Shown: positions 1 through 12,957 of the stretch, piece after piece
Layout: every line of letters starts with the position of its first letter
How positions within the stretch are numbered: position 1 is the first letter of the stretch
Origin: Polytrichum commune
Taxonomy: Eukaryota > Streptophyta > Polytrichopsida > Polytrichales > Polytrichaceae
Length of the DNA stretch: 64,000 nt
Reading direction: 5' to 3'
Assembly (NCBI GenBank): GCA_950295325.1
Contig: OX485808.1
Coordinates: 9,800,501-9,864,500, forward strand
Made by a program: the position numbers and the translations under genes
The notes under the pieces: model-generated
What the model was told of the DNA's origin: nothing
What the model saw: the letters and a program-made list of their open reading frames with translations, nothing else
The model's database searches: none

Positions 1-2604
1 GAATCTACATTTCGACTAGAATCTGGTGGGCGAAGCGGCCTACATGGAAACTAACCCTTACCGAATCCGTGTCTACAATGTGTCGAGTATGAGTGATTCT
101 AAAAAAGGGGAATCCCATAAAGAAAGGGAAATTGTTCTTGCCTGGTACCTAGACTTACAATGCAATGTAGGCGTAGAGTAGTATTCTAAGATGCAATTAA
201 TAGGACAATTATTAGAATTAGGGTATGCGGGACCAGTGTTATTCAGTCATTCTTTTGTTAATTGGATCCCTATACTTGATTGGTGTGTGGTTCAATGAGG
301 ATCAAAGAACAAAGACCATGAAGACCCGTTTTTAAAAGAGATTGGACTACGTCCTCAAAGTGTAATAACTACTTTACACTCGATAGTGAACACAATTGGA
401 AGGACCTGTGTATTCAACTTAAAAATCAACAAACACACACTTCCAATAACCATGTCCAAACCAAGGGAGACCCACATTTCAACCCAATTTCTTACTGATG
501 CTTTGTCATAGAAAAACCCTAACACAACAAAAGTTTCGTTGTGTGGATCTAATCGGTAGGAATTGGAGAACATGAAAAACAAAGCAAATTCCACACCCAC
601 ATACCTTAGACAATGTTACTTTCAAAGTTCGATTGCTCAACATGAGACACTCTAAACTCTAAAATATCAACCTACTTAATGTCACTCTTTCTCTTCTACC
701 TTGAAACCCTAGGGAACGGATGTTCTCAATTCAATCTCACTCCTAGTTGTCACGATTCCCTCCCATACATCACAAATTTTGACACTAAAATAAAACCACC
801 AAAGAGTTCAAACCACACACTCGCACACATCACATTGCCCTCATTATAAGTATTGTCAGTAATGCAATGTTGACTTGTATTATTTCATAATATCACATGC
901 TCCACTGATCCCCTATTACCATGCATCTATGTTAGCACTACACACCTCCTTAATATCACATGCACTTTGGTCGCCACAAGAGTGATACTATGGAGTTTAA
1001 AGTGCCAATTATTACGAAAGTTTTTGATAGGAGGGGAAGTGGCATGGAAAGATCGACACCTCTCCCTAAAACCCATGCTCAAAAGGTAGAGATATTGTTA
1101 CTCGGACGCCAACTTTGTCACCTTAAAGAAAGGAGCAATAAAGTTAACCAATCATTTTTGGAGCACTCAAAATACGCATCTCCTCGTTATCTCAATCTCG
1201 TTGGTTGGAGTTCAATCTCATGCCGTGTCGAAGTCCGATTGGCCCACCCTTCTTTTAGTAGGTGTGGGGAGAGAGTTTGGGCCCCTCCAAGTGCATTAAT
1301 GGCTCTATAGATGAGGTTTTGTTTGAGGATGAAATAGCAATCATTAGGCACTAGGTTTAAAGAATATTCATGTACAGTAGTGTTACATAGAGTATACAAC
1401 CTTTCGCGTTCACATGAAGATTCCCAAATGCAAAATGTAACAAATTAAAGCTACACTTGAAGTCCGGGTATATACCAGTGTGTATGTTTGACAAATTTCG
1501 TTTGACGTTCACCTTCAAATTCAAAGTGCCACATGATGTTTTTCAAAACAAAATGAATGTCGATTGACATCTACGTTTTCTTTTATAATGTCACATCAAT
1601 GTCACTTGTCGAGTAGTACGTGTCATTTCAAATTTCTAAAGTGTCGATTGACGTGTGTTGTTTTTTCTTCACAAGAAGTCACACTGCTTGTCAAAATCGA
1701 AATTGTGCGTGTCATGTGACGTGCAGTTTATTTTTTGTGCAAGTTTTTGAGTGTCAAATGTCAAAAACTTGCAAAAAGTTTGTCAAAAATACACACTACT
1801 TGGTATTATGTGCAATTAAGTTGGCCTTGAGAGTAAGTAGAATAGGTCGATTCTTTACCCATGCAAATTATCTTGGTCAAAACCTCACAAAACTTTATAG
1901 CTCTATTTTTTTTGCATTTGTAGAGCAACCGTTGTAAAAACAATTTTAGTTTTTTTTTAAATGAAACTTTCACTATGGCCATAAATATATAAGATAGTGT
2001 GGAATGTCAATAATTAGTGTGGGTTGACTTAATTGCACATATAACTGTGAACAACAACAATAATGGAGTGTAACTCAAGTACATAGATGATACATGGCTT
2101 TAGATTCAAGGTTGTTATGTTATGGGTCCTAGAAAAACCTATACATTATAAGTCAATGGTTTAGTCATCCCAATTTAACATACTATACTAATTTGGGTCT
2201 CTAATGCTAATGATGTGAGCATATAAGTTTTATAGTTAAATTCACAAACATGTTGAAGTTCCCATCATTTAACCTTCAACTTTACAAGGGTGCCACGAAT
2301 CCCTAGCCATGTAAATTGAAGGTGAAAATGTTGGAAACTCTTTGTAGTTTTTTCTTTGTTAGGTTTATTCGACCATGGCATTAACATTTCATACCCCAAA
2401 GACGTCTAGTGAAGTTGATTTAGGATCAATTAACCATGCAAACTTTGATTGGATCCCCTAGCCTGCTTCACAAATGACCTAATAGGGATGACAGACAATT
2501 AAAGATTTTACAAAAGAAATATCACGTGGTAACTTCTTGCCAAAACTTAGTTGACAACTTGCTAGCTATTGTATCATAGCTTGGGGTTTGTGGCACCCAT
2601 GTTA
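1..2604. other. Gene-free repeat-derived region
   Basis: I see no gene in this stretch. The open frames are short and have no recognisable motif. An R1 repeat copy lies at about 270-600 and is listed separately. The rest is AT-rich and unassigned. Confidence 0.6.
270..600 (+). repeat. R1 dispersed repeat, diverged copy
   Basis: This segment aligns by eye with about 45535-45830. Shared landmarks, in order, are GTGTGGTTCAATGAGGATCA, then AGATTGGACTACG, then a block around AACACAATTGGAAGGACC, with the same spacing. Other plus-strand copies are near 9225-9510 and 45960-46300. Minus-strand copies, recognisable by CAATCTCATCGTAACACG, are near 17980-18280, 20700-22330 and 41325-41620. No ORF is conserved between copies. 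It is probably an old non-autonomous transposon or LTR remnant; the class is unknown. Confidence 0.6.
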
Positions 2605-2998
2605 GAGCATCCTCAGTCGGTCTAGGTAAAGCTCACTGCAAACCAAGACCTATCTTGCTTAAAATTGCTCAAAATTTAGAGGGAGTGCACCAAATCTTGC
2701 TTAAAATGGACAGATCCTCCCACACTCCCTCTAAATGTCAAAAATTTGGAGGGAGTGTGGGAGGATCTTTCCATTTTAAAGCAAGATTTGGTGCACTCCC
2801 TCTAAATTTTGAAAATGTGGTGTTTTCAATGAGGGATTTCACCTACGTCAAATTTTTACAATTCTTTTTTCTTGAGAAATATCTCACGTTTATTTAGGTG
2901 TGCTTCTAATGATGGTAATTTCAGTTTCTAATTTTAGGTCAGTCAAAAGATAGGTTTTGGTTTGCAGTGAGCTTTACCTAGACCGACTGAGGATGCTC
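2605..2998. mobile_element. Harbinger/Tourist-like MITE with internal hairpin
   Basis: The terminal inverted repeats are about 50 bp. The left end begins GAGCATCCTCAGTCGGTCTA and the right end is its near-perfect reverse complement. The element is flanked by TTA on both sides (2602-2604 and 2999-3001), the 3-bp target duplication typical of PIF/Harbinger elements. Length is 394 bp with no coding capacity. Inside, 2671-2738 and 2746-2810 form a second near-perfect palindrome with a loop of about 7 nt, so a transcript would fold into a long double-stranded stem. Confidence 0.85.
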
Positions 2999-3001
2999 TT
3001 A

Positions 3002-5364
3002 GGCAAGAAGAAATTATTGCATATGAGAGCATCTCTTATCCATCCAACATAAAAGATACAAAAATGTTATGTAGCTTGACATGCGGTTGATGTTTTTGGT
3101 TGATTTGACACCAATTTTTTTTTCTTCAGAATTATGAATTAGTCTATTTGAAGTTGTTTGAGATGACTCGGCCACTAACTTATAGAGGGTCAAGTTTTTG
3201 TGCTTGATGATTGAGAGATATCTTCGTGATTAAATATATCCCCCTTCTTAATCCCAGGGCCCACTAGGAGTCGAGGCCGAGAACATTTGGGCCCAAAAAC
3301 CAACACTTTTGATTCCAACATTGTCGTGAGTGCCTTGGGAGTGTCACCACTTGCACTCCTTTTTTTCATTTCCTTGGGCTTAAGGATGTTTGGCACTTAA
3401 AAGCTTGTCATGCATAGCATTACTAAGCAGCTACATGACGGTCTAAGGCGTTCACAGTTTACAATCCAAGTGCTCTCCATAAATGGGAATGTTGGAATTA
3501 AGGGATAAATTATGCTCGTTTGATACATGGTCCCACATAACGCAACCAAGAAACCTTCTTCTGATGATATCCCATTTTTGAGGGTGTAGAAACCATTTTC
3601 TACATATCAAATCTACACCCTCAAATTTGCATTGCATCAACAAATCTACGATGAAACACCAACAAACATCAATATCAAAATCCAGACCTTCCCTTATTTA
3701 ATCGCGATTTTCGGCAATGCACATAGATCCTCCCAACTGTGTTCATCATTGAATGTGAAGATACTTACTAATAAATTTCAAAAATGCAATCCCATCTCTT
3801 TTGAACACGTGTCTTTTACAGTTGGATCTTCGCCCAACCACCACACCAATCAAATATAGGTATCCGGTTAAGAAACGCAATCGAATAACACACACCCGGC
3901 GCATACAAAACTCTAGTAGTAACAAACCCTTCCCCTTTTTCCATCGCGTGTATTACTAGTGGTTTTCTAGGTCACTTCTCTACGTCTTCACGTCGTCGAA
4001 AGAGTTAAGAGTATAAGTAAGGCAATACGGCAACGTACGCCTACAACTAATGAGCCGCATGTGCACAATCCCACTATTCACACCTAAGTACAACCCCCCC
4101 CCCCCCCCCCCCCCCCGGGTGGGGGGCCGGCCTCCCTAGCTCCCTCCCTGCCAAAGCCGATTTGAATTACACTATACTAGTTCTAGTTCATGTTCATGTG
4201 TCATGAATATTATTATAGGGCACCTTTACCATCATGGGGGGCTCAATGATGGCATGACAAGTCGCGACTATGGTGCCCGAGCCTCAAGCAACATCATGCC
4301 ATGTCATCCCGGTTTTGAACACTTAGTAAGAAGACACATTCCCGGGGCCGAGGTCGAGGTCGAGGGGTGTCCCATGTCAAATTGGTTCAATACGAATGTG
4401 ACGTGAGTGCGTCGCTTTGGAATTAATACCCATGTATTTAAAGTTTCATGTCGTGAAACGAAGGGTATATGTACAAGTTCATAGGTAAGGAAATGTGATA
4501 GTTTCGAGTGGGGAAAGAAAATGGTGAGTGGTGAAACGTGTAACTTATGTATGTCCCAATGAACGCGATGTTTATCACCCTTACTGTGGGGTTATGAAAT
4601 CTTCATGTATTATATGATGTAGTCTTGAAGATGAAGAAATCCAGTACCTTATCGAAACCATGTTTTTCAAAGAAAAACAAGGCCAAATGGCAAGATATAG
4701 AAATAGAATTAAAATACGATGTCTTTGTGTCATGGGCAAACATGTCCCCAAAATTCCTAAAAATTTGGTGAATCGTATGTTGTTTCTGGATGGAGTTTTG
4801 GATAACAATTGTGTATCATCCACATGTTGTTTCATCACTCCTAGTGATTGTTGTCATTTTGGCGTTCTTGAGAAATTGACCCAAAAGAAGGTTGCCATGT
4901 AGCTATGTGTATTTTGTATCATGTACTCTAAAAATTGGTCCTCTTTTTGCACACCCCCAGGGATACACACAACTACTTTCTAGATAGGCCCATTTCAAGG
5001 GTCTTTGTGAGATCACGTGTTTTTAATCAAGTGTAGATAGCATACAGTTTTGGGGGGGGGGAGTTCTTTGGCATGTTCCAATCTGACAACAAATAAAACG
5101 TAGCTTAATATTGTGGCACATTATGTCGCCTTCCCACATACAACATGACAACACTTTCAATGTTGAACATTCCAGTTCCTAAGCCCAAAAGGATCCGAAA
5201 AGATCTCACGGCGGCACTACTTTCATAGCGTATAAGAAGCTTAGTATCACCTTCTTCACTAATTTCCCACACACATTAGTACACCCCCCTCACTAATCGG
5301 GAATTAAACAAAACCACTTGCTAAACCAAAGTGGGTTAATCAATCAAAGTTAGATAGCATAAGC
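3002..5364. other. No gene seen; includes a 23-base C tract
   Basis: I find no supported gene. Open frames here are short, overlap on both strands and lack recognisable domains. A run of 23 C occupies 4094-4116 and is followed at once by a G/C-rich patch. A CAATC-type fragment resembling R1 is visible near 3720-3860. Confidence 0.5.
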
Positions 5365-5755
5365 TAAGGTAGGGGTGGCAATTTCCGTGCAGGTCCTAAA
5401 GTCGACCCCTAGGGTCAGAAGCACCTATCTAGGTGCTTTTACCTGGGTTTACAAAAGCACCTATCAAGGTGCTTTTACCGTTCACAACACTGCCAGCATT
5501 TCATTGGCTGCCAGCGGTCGGTTTTAGAAATCCACCCTGTGGATATACCACGTACCCTATGTGCGAGTGTTGGTCACTCTACAAGGTTTCCTTTAAAATT
5601 TTGTAGGAAATCATAGACATGCTGGAAAATTTTGATTTTTTCATAGTTGCTCTTGCACCAGCTTTGCGGAGCGCTCAAAATTTATAAAAAAAATAGTTTC
5701 AGCATCCCAACTAGGCACATCTGAAATTTGGACGGAAATTGCCACCCCTACCTTA
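5365..5755. mobile_element. hAT-like MITE, foldback type
   Basis: Inverted ends of about 24 bp face each other: left TAAGGTAGGGGTGGCAATTT, right its reverse complement. TAGGGGTGGCAA is typical of hAT-superfamily termini. Length is about 390 bp with no ORF. The interior contains a second inverted repeat built on AAGCACCTATC and AGGTGCTTTT (about 5428-5478). I could not find the 8-bp target duplication expected for hAT. The flanks are CATAAG-type repeats, which blur the boundary. Confidence 0.7.
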
Positions 5756-5757
5756 TT

Positions 5758-5822
5758 CCATAAGCATAAGCTAAGCACAAGCATAAGCATAAGCATAAGC
5801 ATATAACATAGCATAAGCTATG
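5758..5822. repeat. CATAAG-type short tandem repeat
   Basis: Irregular tandem copies of CATAAG/CATAAGC occur directly to the right of the hAT-like MITE. Related AGCATAAGC bases lie on its left, so the MITE appears to have inserted into or beside this repeat. Confidence 0.7.
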
Positions 5823-6223
5823 TTTCCGAACGACTACATCATTCGCCTGGGACTGATTCGCCACGTCAGATTGGTACGATAACTTGTAACGTGAGCCAAT
5901 GACACAAGTGCAGCTCGGATCCACATGGGTCCAACCTTTGGGTCCAATTAACATATTTCGAACCGTATAAGTTATTGAGAAATGCCCTTCGGTTCGGTCA
6001 CACTCTTTGTGTTCGAACAATGTTTGGAAAGAGGATGGAGTCAGCTGGTCGGCCGGTGGCGATTTAAAGCACCAATTTTATAATGCGGCTCCTAGCTAGT
6101 TGCATAAGGAGCCTCGGGGACAGGCGGTACTTGTGTGACAATGCTCAATTATGCAATGCTTGCATGGGTGTCGCAACTGAGCGTTTTAATCAATGGAAGT
6201 GGGAGGGCCGGCTGCTTAGCTTA

Positions 6224-7843
6224 GGGCCACTTCACACACGAGCCAAGAGCCGTGACCATGAAATTGTGAGAGCCCAAAAGACAAGTGCCCAAAGGCCGTC
6301 GTCCACACACCTCCCAAATCATTTAACAATAAATCTCCCACTTAAGTGTGTACCCATTTAAGTATGCATCCCGGTTAAGTGCGCCATTTGTTTTTGACGA
6401 AAATCATGGTTCGTATTTTGATTGTTTGAACGTGTCATATATATATATAGAGTCGTTTGTCACAAATGCATGACTTTTTTACGCTTCACATTCAATGTCA
6501 ATTTGTTAACGTTTCGTCGAAATGTCTGAAACGGTCGTTGCAATGTATCGTACATATGTCCAACTTTCGTTTATACATCGGAGCAAAGCAGTTGGTCGTC
6601 GATGTCGAGGACAATGTTGGGTAGAGCTTCAAAACCATTGAAGTTAATAGAACTTCCATATTCAACAAATGCCTCGATAGATTGGGTTTCGTCATCGATA
6701 GGTGGTTCTTGTTCTGAGGTTGTTGAAGCTTGTCCAACAACATCAACCCTCGATGGGAAGGGGATCGAACAAAACGAGCGGCTTCGTGAGCACCCTAACA
6801 TGTATTCTTTAGGGGTAAGCTAGATGGGTATTGAACGGTTATTTTTGTTGACTAGCCCGATCTGGAACATTGATTACATGAGTGAGTATGCACCTACCAA
6901 CTAAGTGCGCACCAATTGCTACAGTTCAAAGTGCGTACTTAAGCGGGAGATTATTGTTGTGTGGTCAAAGACCCTCAAGTGTAGTGTGAGGCCATACGTG
7001 ACCATGCCCTCAACCAAATGTTATTTCAATGAATTTCTATTCACGCGGGTCATCAACCATGATAAAATAGAATTAATCAACGGTTGTGAGCATTCGGAGA
7101 GCCATGGTCTCCTGGTTTTGTGTTAGGCCTACCTCCAAGAGGTGGTTTTTGAAAATAATCCAAGTGACCATGAAACATGATCCATTTGATGCCATGTAGT
7201 AATCCATGTAGACTTTACATCCATCTTGCATCCACATACTCCGTTGGGCCCTCAAGCGTAGTGTGAAGCGAACTTGGACCGGCTCCGCTTTTTCCACAAA
7301 TGAGAGTGCTTGAAGTGTATTGGTCACGGGCTCTCAGTCTCGTGTGTGAAGTGGCATTGAGAGCCCGTGACCAGTACACTCCAAGCACTCTCATTGGTGG
7401 AAAAGACGGAGCTGGTCCAAGTTTGCTTCACACTATGCCAGAGGGACCAACGGAGCATGTATGTGAATGCAAGATGGATGTAAAGTCTACATGGATTCAT
7501 TCCTACATGACATCGAATGGATCATGTTTCATGGTCACTTGGACTATTCTCAAAAACCACTTCTTGGAGGTAGGCCCAACACAAAACCAGAAGACCATGA
7601 CACTCCGAATGTTCACAACCGTTGGTTTATTCTATTTTATCATGTGTGAGGACATGCGTGAATAGAAATTCATTGAAATAGTAGTTGTTTGAGGGCCCGG
7701 TCACATATGGCTTCACATTACACTTGAGGATTTGTGACTACACTACATGATTTTGGAGGTGTTTTGGGACAGCCTTTGGACACTTTCTTTTGGGCTCTCA
7801 CAATTTCATGGTCACGGCTCTTGGCTCGTGTGTGAAGTGGCTG
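6224..7843. mobile_element. Composite MITE: two GGGCCACTTCACAC elements head to head
   Basis: The outer ends are inverted repeats of about 75 bp, beginning GGGCCACTTCACACACGAG on the left and ending CTCGTGTGTGAAGTGGC on the right. TTA flanks both sides (6221-6223, 7844-7846). Inside are two copies of the same ~0.5-kb unit in opposite orientation, meeting at about 7354/7355. The left copy is interrupted by another element at about 6326-6959. The right copy lacks the first ~20 bp of its own terminal repeat. No coding sequence is present. The termini and TTA duplication fit non-autonomous PIF/Harbinger elements. Confidence 0.8.
6326..6959. mobile_element. Nested TIR element inside the composite MITE
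   Basis: The left end ACAATAAATCTCCCACTTAA and the right end TTAAGCGGGAGATTATTGTT are inverted imperfect repeats. Comparison with the uninterrupted arm at about 7690-7780 shows that this block is extra sequence inserted into the older unit. It is about 634 bp with no convincing ORF. The superfamily is not determined; a TA or TTA duplication is possible but not clean. Confidence 0.6.
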
Positions 7844-7879
7844 TTAGTTACAAAGCAACGGGTTGAGATTGAGAGGAGA

Positions 7880-8065
7880 TAAGGGGGTGAAGGTCAAGAC
7901 TTTGTTAGGAAAATTACCAATCATTTGGGAGGAATTTATAGACTATAATTCAATGTCACTAAAGAAAAACCGAAAGATGTCAACATGTAACCGGTTGGAC
8001 TTGGAAACACTTACGATATTGACCAATTATGTCCAAAAATGAGTCTCCCTAGACACAGCATTTGA
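7880..8065 (+). repeat. R3 dispersed repeat copy
   Basis: A shared block centred on CATGTAACCGGTTGGACTTG, with the same preceding ~120 bases, recurs in diverged form at 12760-12950 and 41105-41285 (plus) and 10960-11125 (minus). It is non-coding. Between copies the order of landmarks is kept while substitutions are common, so the family is old. Confidence 0.6.
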
Positions 8066-8966
8066 TTAAGCCACAAGGACACATGAGATGCTTTCAAGTG
8101 TGAGCCCCGAATGCACCTAGGCCCCACACCCAAGCCTACCAATATTTTGGCCACTAAAGTACCGTAGAGGCCCGGGTGCGGCTCTATTTCATCATTTTTA
8201 TTTTATTTTATTTTATTGTTTAGGGAGCTTGATTGCCAAGAAGATAAGGTACAAGGAGAAATTCCGAAACCGGGACCCTCGGTCAAGCTAAATGATGATG
8301 ATACCCATTATCGGACTTTTGTCTATTCTTCGCTATGTTGACTATGTCGTTTTGCTCTTTAAATCAAGATAGGGTTTATAAAGACTTTCGAACAAAAAAC
8401 ATGAGTTTTACGCTTCTTCTAGCTTCGATGTCAATTTATCTACAATCAAAATTGTGATCTTTGGCTATAACAAAAGGAAATTAAATCTAGGGATCGATTT
8501 CTACTCGCACGGCCACTTTAGACCATCAAGTAGAAGGCAAAGAGTTGCAGGTGTGGAAGTCTTGATGGGCACCTCAAGGAAAGAAGCAGTAGTTGGTGTC
8601 ATATGTTGGGAAATTAAATCTCGTCTCTTCGAGGCTTTGGTGCTCCCAACTTTCCACATACGGCACTGAAATTTGGGGAGGTGACTTTGGAAAACTCTCA
8701 TTGGAAGGTTTTCGAGAAGTTCATGAAGATACACAAGATGTATCACGTCAAAGTGTGTTTCTTCGACAACCTGTCATATTATGTTGGCCAAATTTGGAGA
8801 ACTTCCCATGGAATTATATCATCTGAAGTTGACTATGAGCTTTCAACACCGGCTTACCCACCTATCTTCCTCTTGGTTAGTCAATCAAACATCATCACTA
8901 TCCCAACACCTTGCCAAACGAGGGGTTACCACCTACCCAATTCTTTTCTTCTCTTTTGGAAAAACT
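8066..8966. other. No gene seen
   Basis: There are several short overlapping open frames at 8450-8990, none with a recognisable domain. The frames compete with each other on both strands, which argues against coding. No repeat was assigned. Confidence 0.4.
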
Positions 8967-9176
8967 ACACTAAATATGATATTTAGTGTCACTTACTGTT
9001 CGGAGTTACACAATCCTATATCTTTCTACTATCAATGTAATTGTTTACCAAGTAAAGTCGTTAATGTCCAAACAACCAATTTGACACTTGTTGGTAAAAT
9101 ATGAATTATATTATATATAGAATATAGCATTGCGTAATTCCAAATAGTAAGTGACACCAAATACAATATTTAGTGT
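8967..9176. mobile_element. M2 foldback element (MITE)
   Basis: Inverted repeats of about 45 bp face each other: left ACACTAAATATGATATTTAG, then GTCACTTACTGTTCGGAGTTAC; the right end is an imperfect reverse complement. The inner part (GGAGTTACRCAAT) recurs at 20447-20684 and 31588-31814. No ORF. No clear target duplication was found. Confidence 0.65.
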
Positions 9177-9224
9177 GGTGATGACCTTTTCTAAAAATTG
9201 AATTAGATGTGCCTAATTTGGTTT

Positions 9225-9510
9225 CCGCTCTTATCCCAACACCTATATTTGGGCGGTGTACAATTGGGTGTGAATCTAAGAACAAACACCCAAAAAGAGA
9301 ACAGACTACGTGCTCAAGATTTGTTAACATTCTAGACATAAAAACCAACACACTTGGGGAAACTTGTATGATCCTTTATGAACTTAGAGAATCTTCACTT
9401 TGACATTCAATAAGAATCTTCATACGAGCTCCAAAAACAATGAAGAAATGGCTACGGGCATGGTTTGGATTTGCTAACCATCTCACACTAATCGCATGTT
9501 TCGTATCTCT
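9225..9510 (+). repeat. R1 dispersed repeat copy
   Basis: It matches 46000-46300 in order. Shared landmarks are CCTATATTTGGGCGGT (second copy TGAGTGGT), CTACGTGCTCAA, TACGAGCTCCAAAAA and the following ATGGCT. No reading frame is conserved. Confidence 0.6.
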
Positions 9511-11438
9511 ACGAGAAGTGTGTTTGTAGAGAAAAGCGTCGTTTAGGCACCGGCTTACCCTAGGAAGAAAGGGAGTTCAAGGTAAGCCAACCCCTGGAGC
9601 CCCGGAGCGTTTCCTACTAACTTAGTCAAGGCATCGAAGTCTTTGGTCCCAAGAACATAATAAGTTACGACTAGCCACGGGCCAAGCGGGACACCACCAA
9701 CTCAATAATGCGGCGCCCACCTAAATGGCACGGTCTTAGGCGTCCAAAACCTTAGCCCCAAGGAATGGACACCACGTGTTGGGCTCCAATTCTTTAATCA
9801 AGTGGACGAGGTGGAAATTCCTCACCTCCGCATTTATCAACCTTCATGGCTTCTTTATTTTATCTTTGAGACTAGTTCAATACTTTTTCAAGATGCCCAC
9901 GAGAACCGGGGTCAGCCACATTCAAAAAATGGTGGACGTGTATTCTAAATCACTCGCTTGCTTGCTTTTAAATTGTTGTTGTTGTTGTTGTTAACCAAAA
10001 TGGCCAAGGTTTTGTGACATCCATGAAAGTTGAAGGTGAACATGTTGGGAAACCGCTTACACCTTGGGTATTGATGTCATTTGATCCTCGGATTAAAATC
10101 ATCGTGGACATCATATTAATATGGTGAGATTAAGTTGGGATGAATCAACCACAAATCTATTGGGGTTAAATTCTTACAATACAATAGGTCTCGTGAATTT
10201 CAATATATGATTGCCCAAAATTGATTGCAACCTCGGACTCATGATTACAAAAGACATTTTACCTTTCGAGAAGTTAAGTTGGGATGAAACAAAAATGAAT
10301 TTATAGGGGGTGATAAGTTTTTACGGTAAGATAGGTGTCGTGAATCTCACTCCTCTAATTGTCCAAGCCATATTTTGCATTCGTAGATTGATTGAAAGCT
10401 TTGACTTCTTGGTTACATATGACATTTCCACCTTTCTACAAAGCATATGAATGCTTATTACTAGACCGCATCCATACATTTCTAATGCTCAAAATCCTTT
10501 CACAATCATTATGAAACTAGTCTTAACATTTTGTCTTCGACACTCATAAGGTAAAATTGACATTATACAAATAAAGGTCTATATCGTAACACAAACCTAT
10601 GTGCTTCCTAGATATGGAAGTTCTTCAAACAAAAATAACAATCACACGTGGAAGTTTAATATCAAAACTTTCTTAAGAAAAACTTAACAAATGTCAAAGA
10701 GCCACAAATCACTCAAATCACGTTTTCTTATATTCAAAAGAGTGGATATTGTAATACATCGGAAGAATCCTCCCCCACTCATGTTCCAAATTTTGGTTTC
10801 GATTCACTCAAGCGAACCCTCATGTCCACGACCTTAAAGTCGAAAATTCATTGAAAATGCCTCTTCGGGCATGTAGGGGCTAGTAGCTAGGCGAACTATG
10901 AAACATATACTCCAAGGACCCGTGTCCGGGCACTTTGTTTTTTGGCATAATCGGTCAAGATCCCAGTGTTATCCAAGTCCAACCGGTTACATGTTGCGAT
11001 CTTTTCGATTTTTCCTTTATTAAATCGAGGTACATTCTCTAGATTCCTCTAGAATGGTCCGTGATTTTCGAAAAAGGTCTTGAACTTTCAACCGCTTATT
11101 TCTCGAACTCCACCGGTTCATCTTCAAGTTAGCGGTGGGGGTTGTCCCCGTTCATTGCTTCGGGACTTTTTCACTAGGTGTTAACGTTGAGTAATACTAA
11201 GTCTTGGAGCCAATGATGTCCCTCGTGTCCTTGACTCTTTGAATCGGCCACATCATACAAGGCTCTTCACTTATAGGGACACATTTGGCCCCTCCCCCAA
11301 AAGGGGTGGCGCTTTGGCACCTAAAACCGTGCCGTATTGTACGAGGACACCAAATTATTGTCTTCATGTCCTTTGCCAACCGAGGGTATATAGTGAAACG
11401 CCTGGCTTAATTGGGACCAAATCCAACGCTTGACTTGA

Positions 11439-11470
<32 letters not shown>

Positions 11471-12957
11471 AAGAAGAAGAAACACTTGAGTTGGCAACTT
11501 GATTCCGAGGTTGACTTTGGCACGACATTGTTCTTTTTCTCAAGAAATTATCGAAGGGAGTAACTTATAGTCATCATGAGTACATCTTGGCGTGTCGTAT
11601 CGAGTGGGTGTGGAAATTTTGAAAACGAGATGCCTTATTGGGTTGGGAAGTGTTCATTAAAGCATGTCACCAAAGGATTTTGAGCATGAATGTGTAACAT
11701 AATAACTTTTTCTTGCAATGACCCCAAGCTTCATGGCATCTATGTACACTCATCCCGTGTGGAAGACGGGGCTTGAGTTTAAACACGTTCACTAGAGATT
11801 GAAGGCCAATTCATTGTAATTGGATTCCGTTAGATGAATTTGGGGGTTTCTTTAATGATCATTTTGATATCTGATTTTCTTTTCCTTCTCCTTTTTCATG
11901 ACATGGAATGGTTTAGTGTGTTTTTCACCTTCCCAATGGATGAGTTGACCTAGACATTACCCTAAATCACGTTTTTGTCTCGTAGTGAAGTGTGAAGAGA
12001 ATTAGTGTGTACAACCATACCTTTCAAACAATGGAAGCATCCATAACCATCTCTAGACCTAAATTTGGTTTCTTCGAAGCTAATCTGACATCGGAATAAG
12101 TTTCAAGACCCCGAATATGTACCCATGAACCAAGTCGAGATAATTTAATCCCAAACCTAAAGGGAACATGTTTTTAGATTGGAAAATTGAGAGGCAATAT
12201 GTTCCCCGAGAAGCTAACTTGTTTATTGACTTACCAGAGACTCATTAGACCCTAGATTGTTTCTACATAGCAAGTAAAGATCAAACCTACACCATGTGAG
12301 CTTGGGTTCGTGACGTCTATGTAAACTCATCCATCACAGACAAAGGGGCTTTAGTCAAAACAAAGTCCTCTACAGGTCGAGGATTGGTTCATTGCAATTG
12401 GAACCCATTAAATAAATCCGAGGTCTGTTTTGACATGTCGAACATCAAGTCACCTTAACACGACTATTTCAACATTGTAGAATAGTTCCCTACATAATTT
12501 TACCTCTCAACGGAAGAGTTTACATAGACACCACAAATCCCTAGCCCAAACCCCTAGCCCGAATCCTTTTGAATGCACTCACGTGGGGTTCAAACTTTGT
12601 ACTGCTACTTTGTCTGCAACGCACATGGGTTCGTGCATATGCAACAATTAAGTTATACACAAGTTCTAAAGTATCGCATACTCAAGTCTCCACATATCGT
12701 TAAATTGTGTTTATGGATGAATGGGGAGAACCAACTGCTAGTTACTAATGAACCAGTCAAGTTTGAGAAATAACCGATTGAACTTTGTGACTTGAGGATA
12801 ATTACCGACCATTTTAGAATAATCTATGGAATACACCTCGAGTTAATAAAGAAAACTGAAATATCACAACATGTAACCGGCTGGACTTGGAAACACTAGA
12901 ATTTTGATCATTATGCCTAGAAATCTCCTTGGACATTGATGTTTATATAGGGTATTA
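9511..12957. other. Gene-free region with R3 copies and trinucleotide repeats
   Basis: No supported gene. A short GTT/TTG repeat lies at about 9973-9993. An AGT/GAA trinucleotide tract lies at about 11438-11481. An R3 repeat copy is on the minus strand at about 10960-11125 and on the plus strand at 12760-12950. The remainder is unassigned. Confidence 0.5.

Noticed and set aside
960-1310. 116-codon frame as a gene
   Set aside because: No recognisable domain; it overlaps an opposite-strand frame and lies in repeat-like, gene-free DNA.
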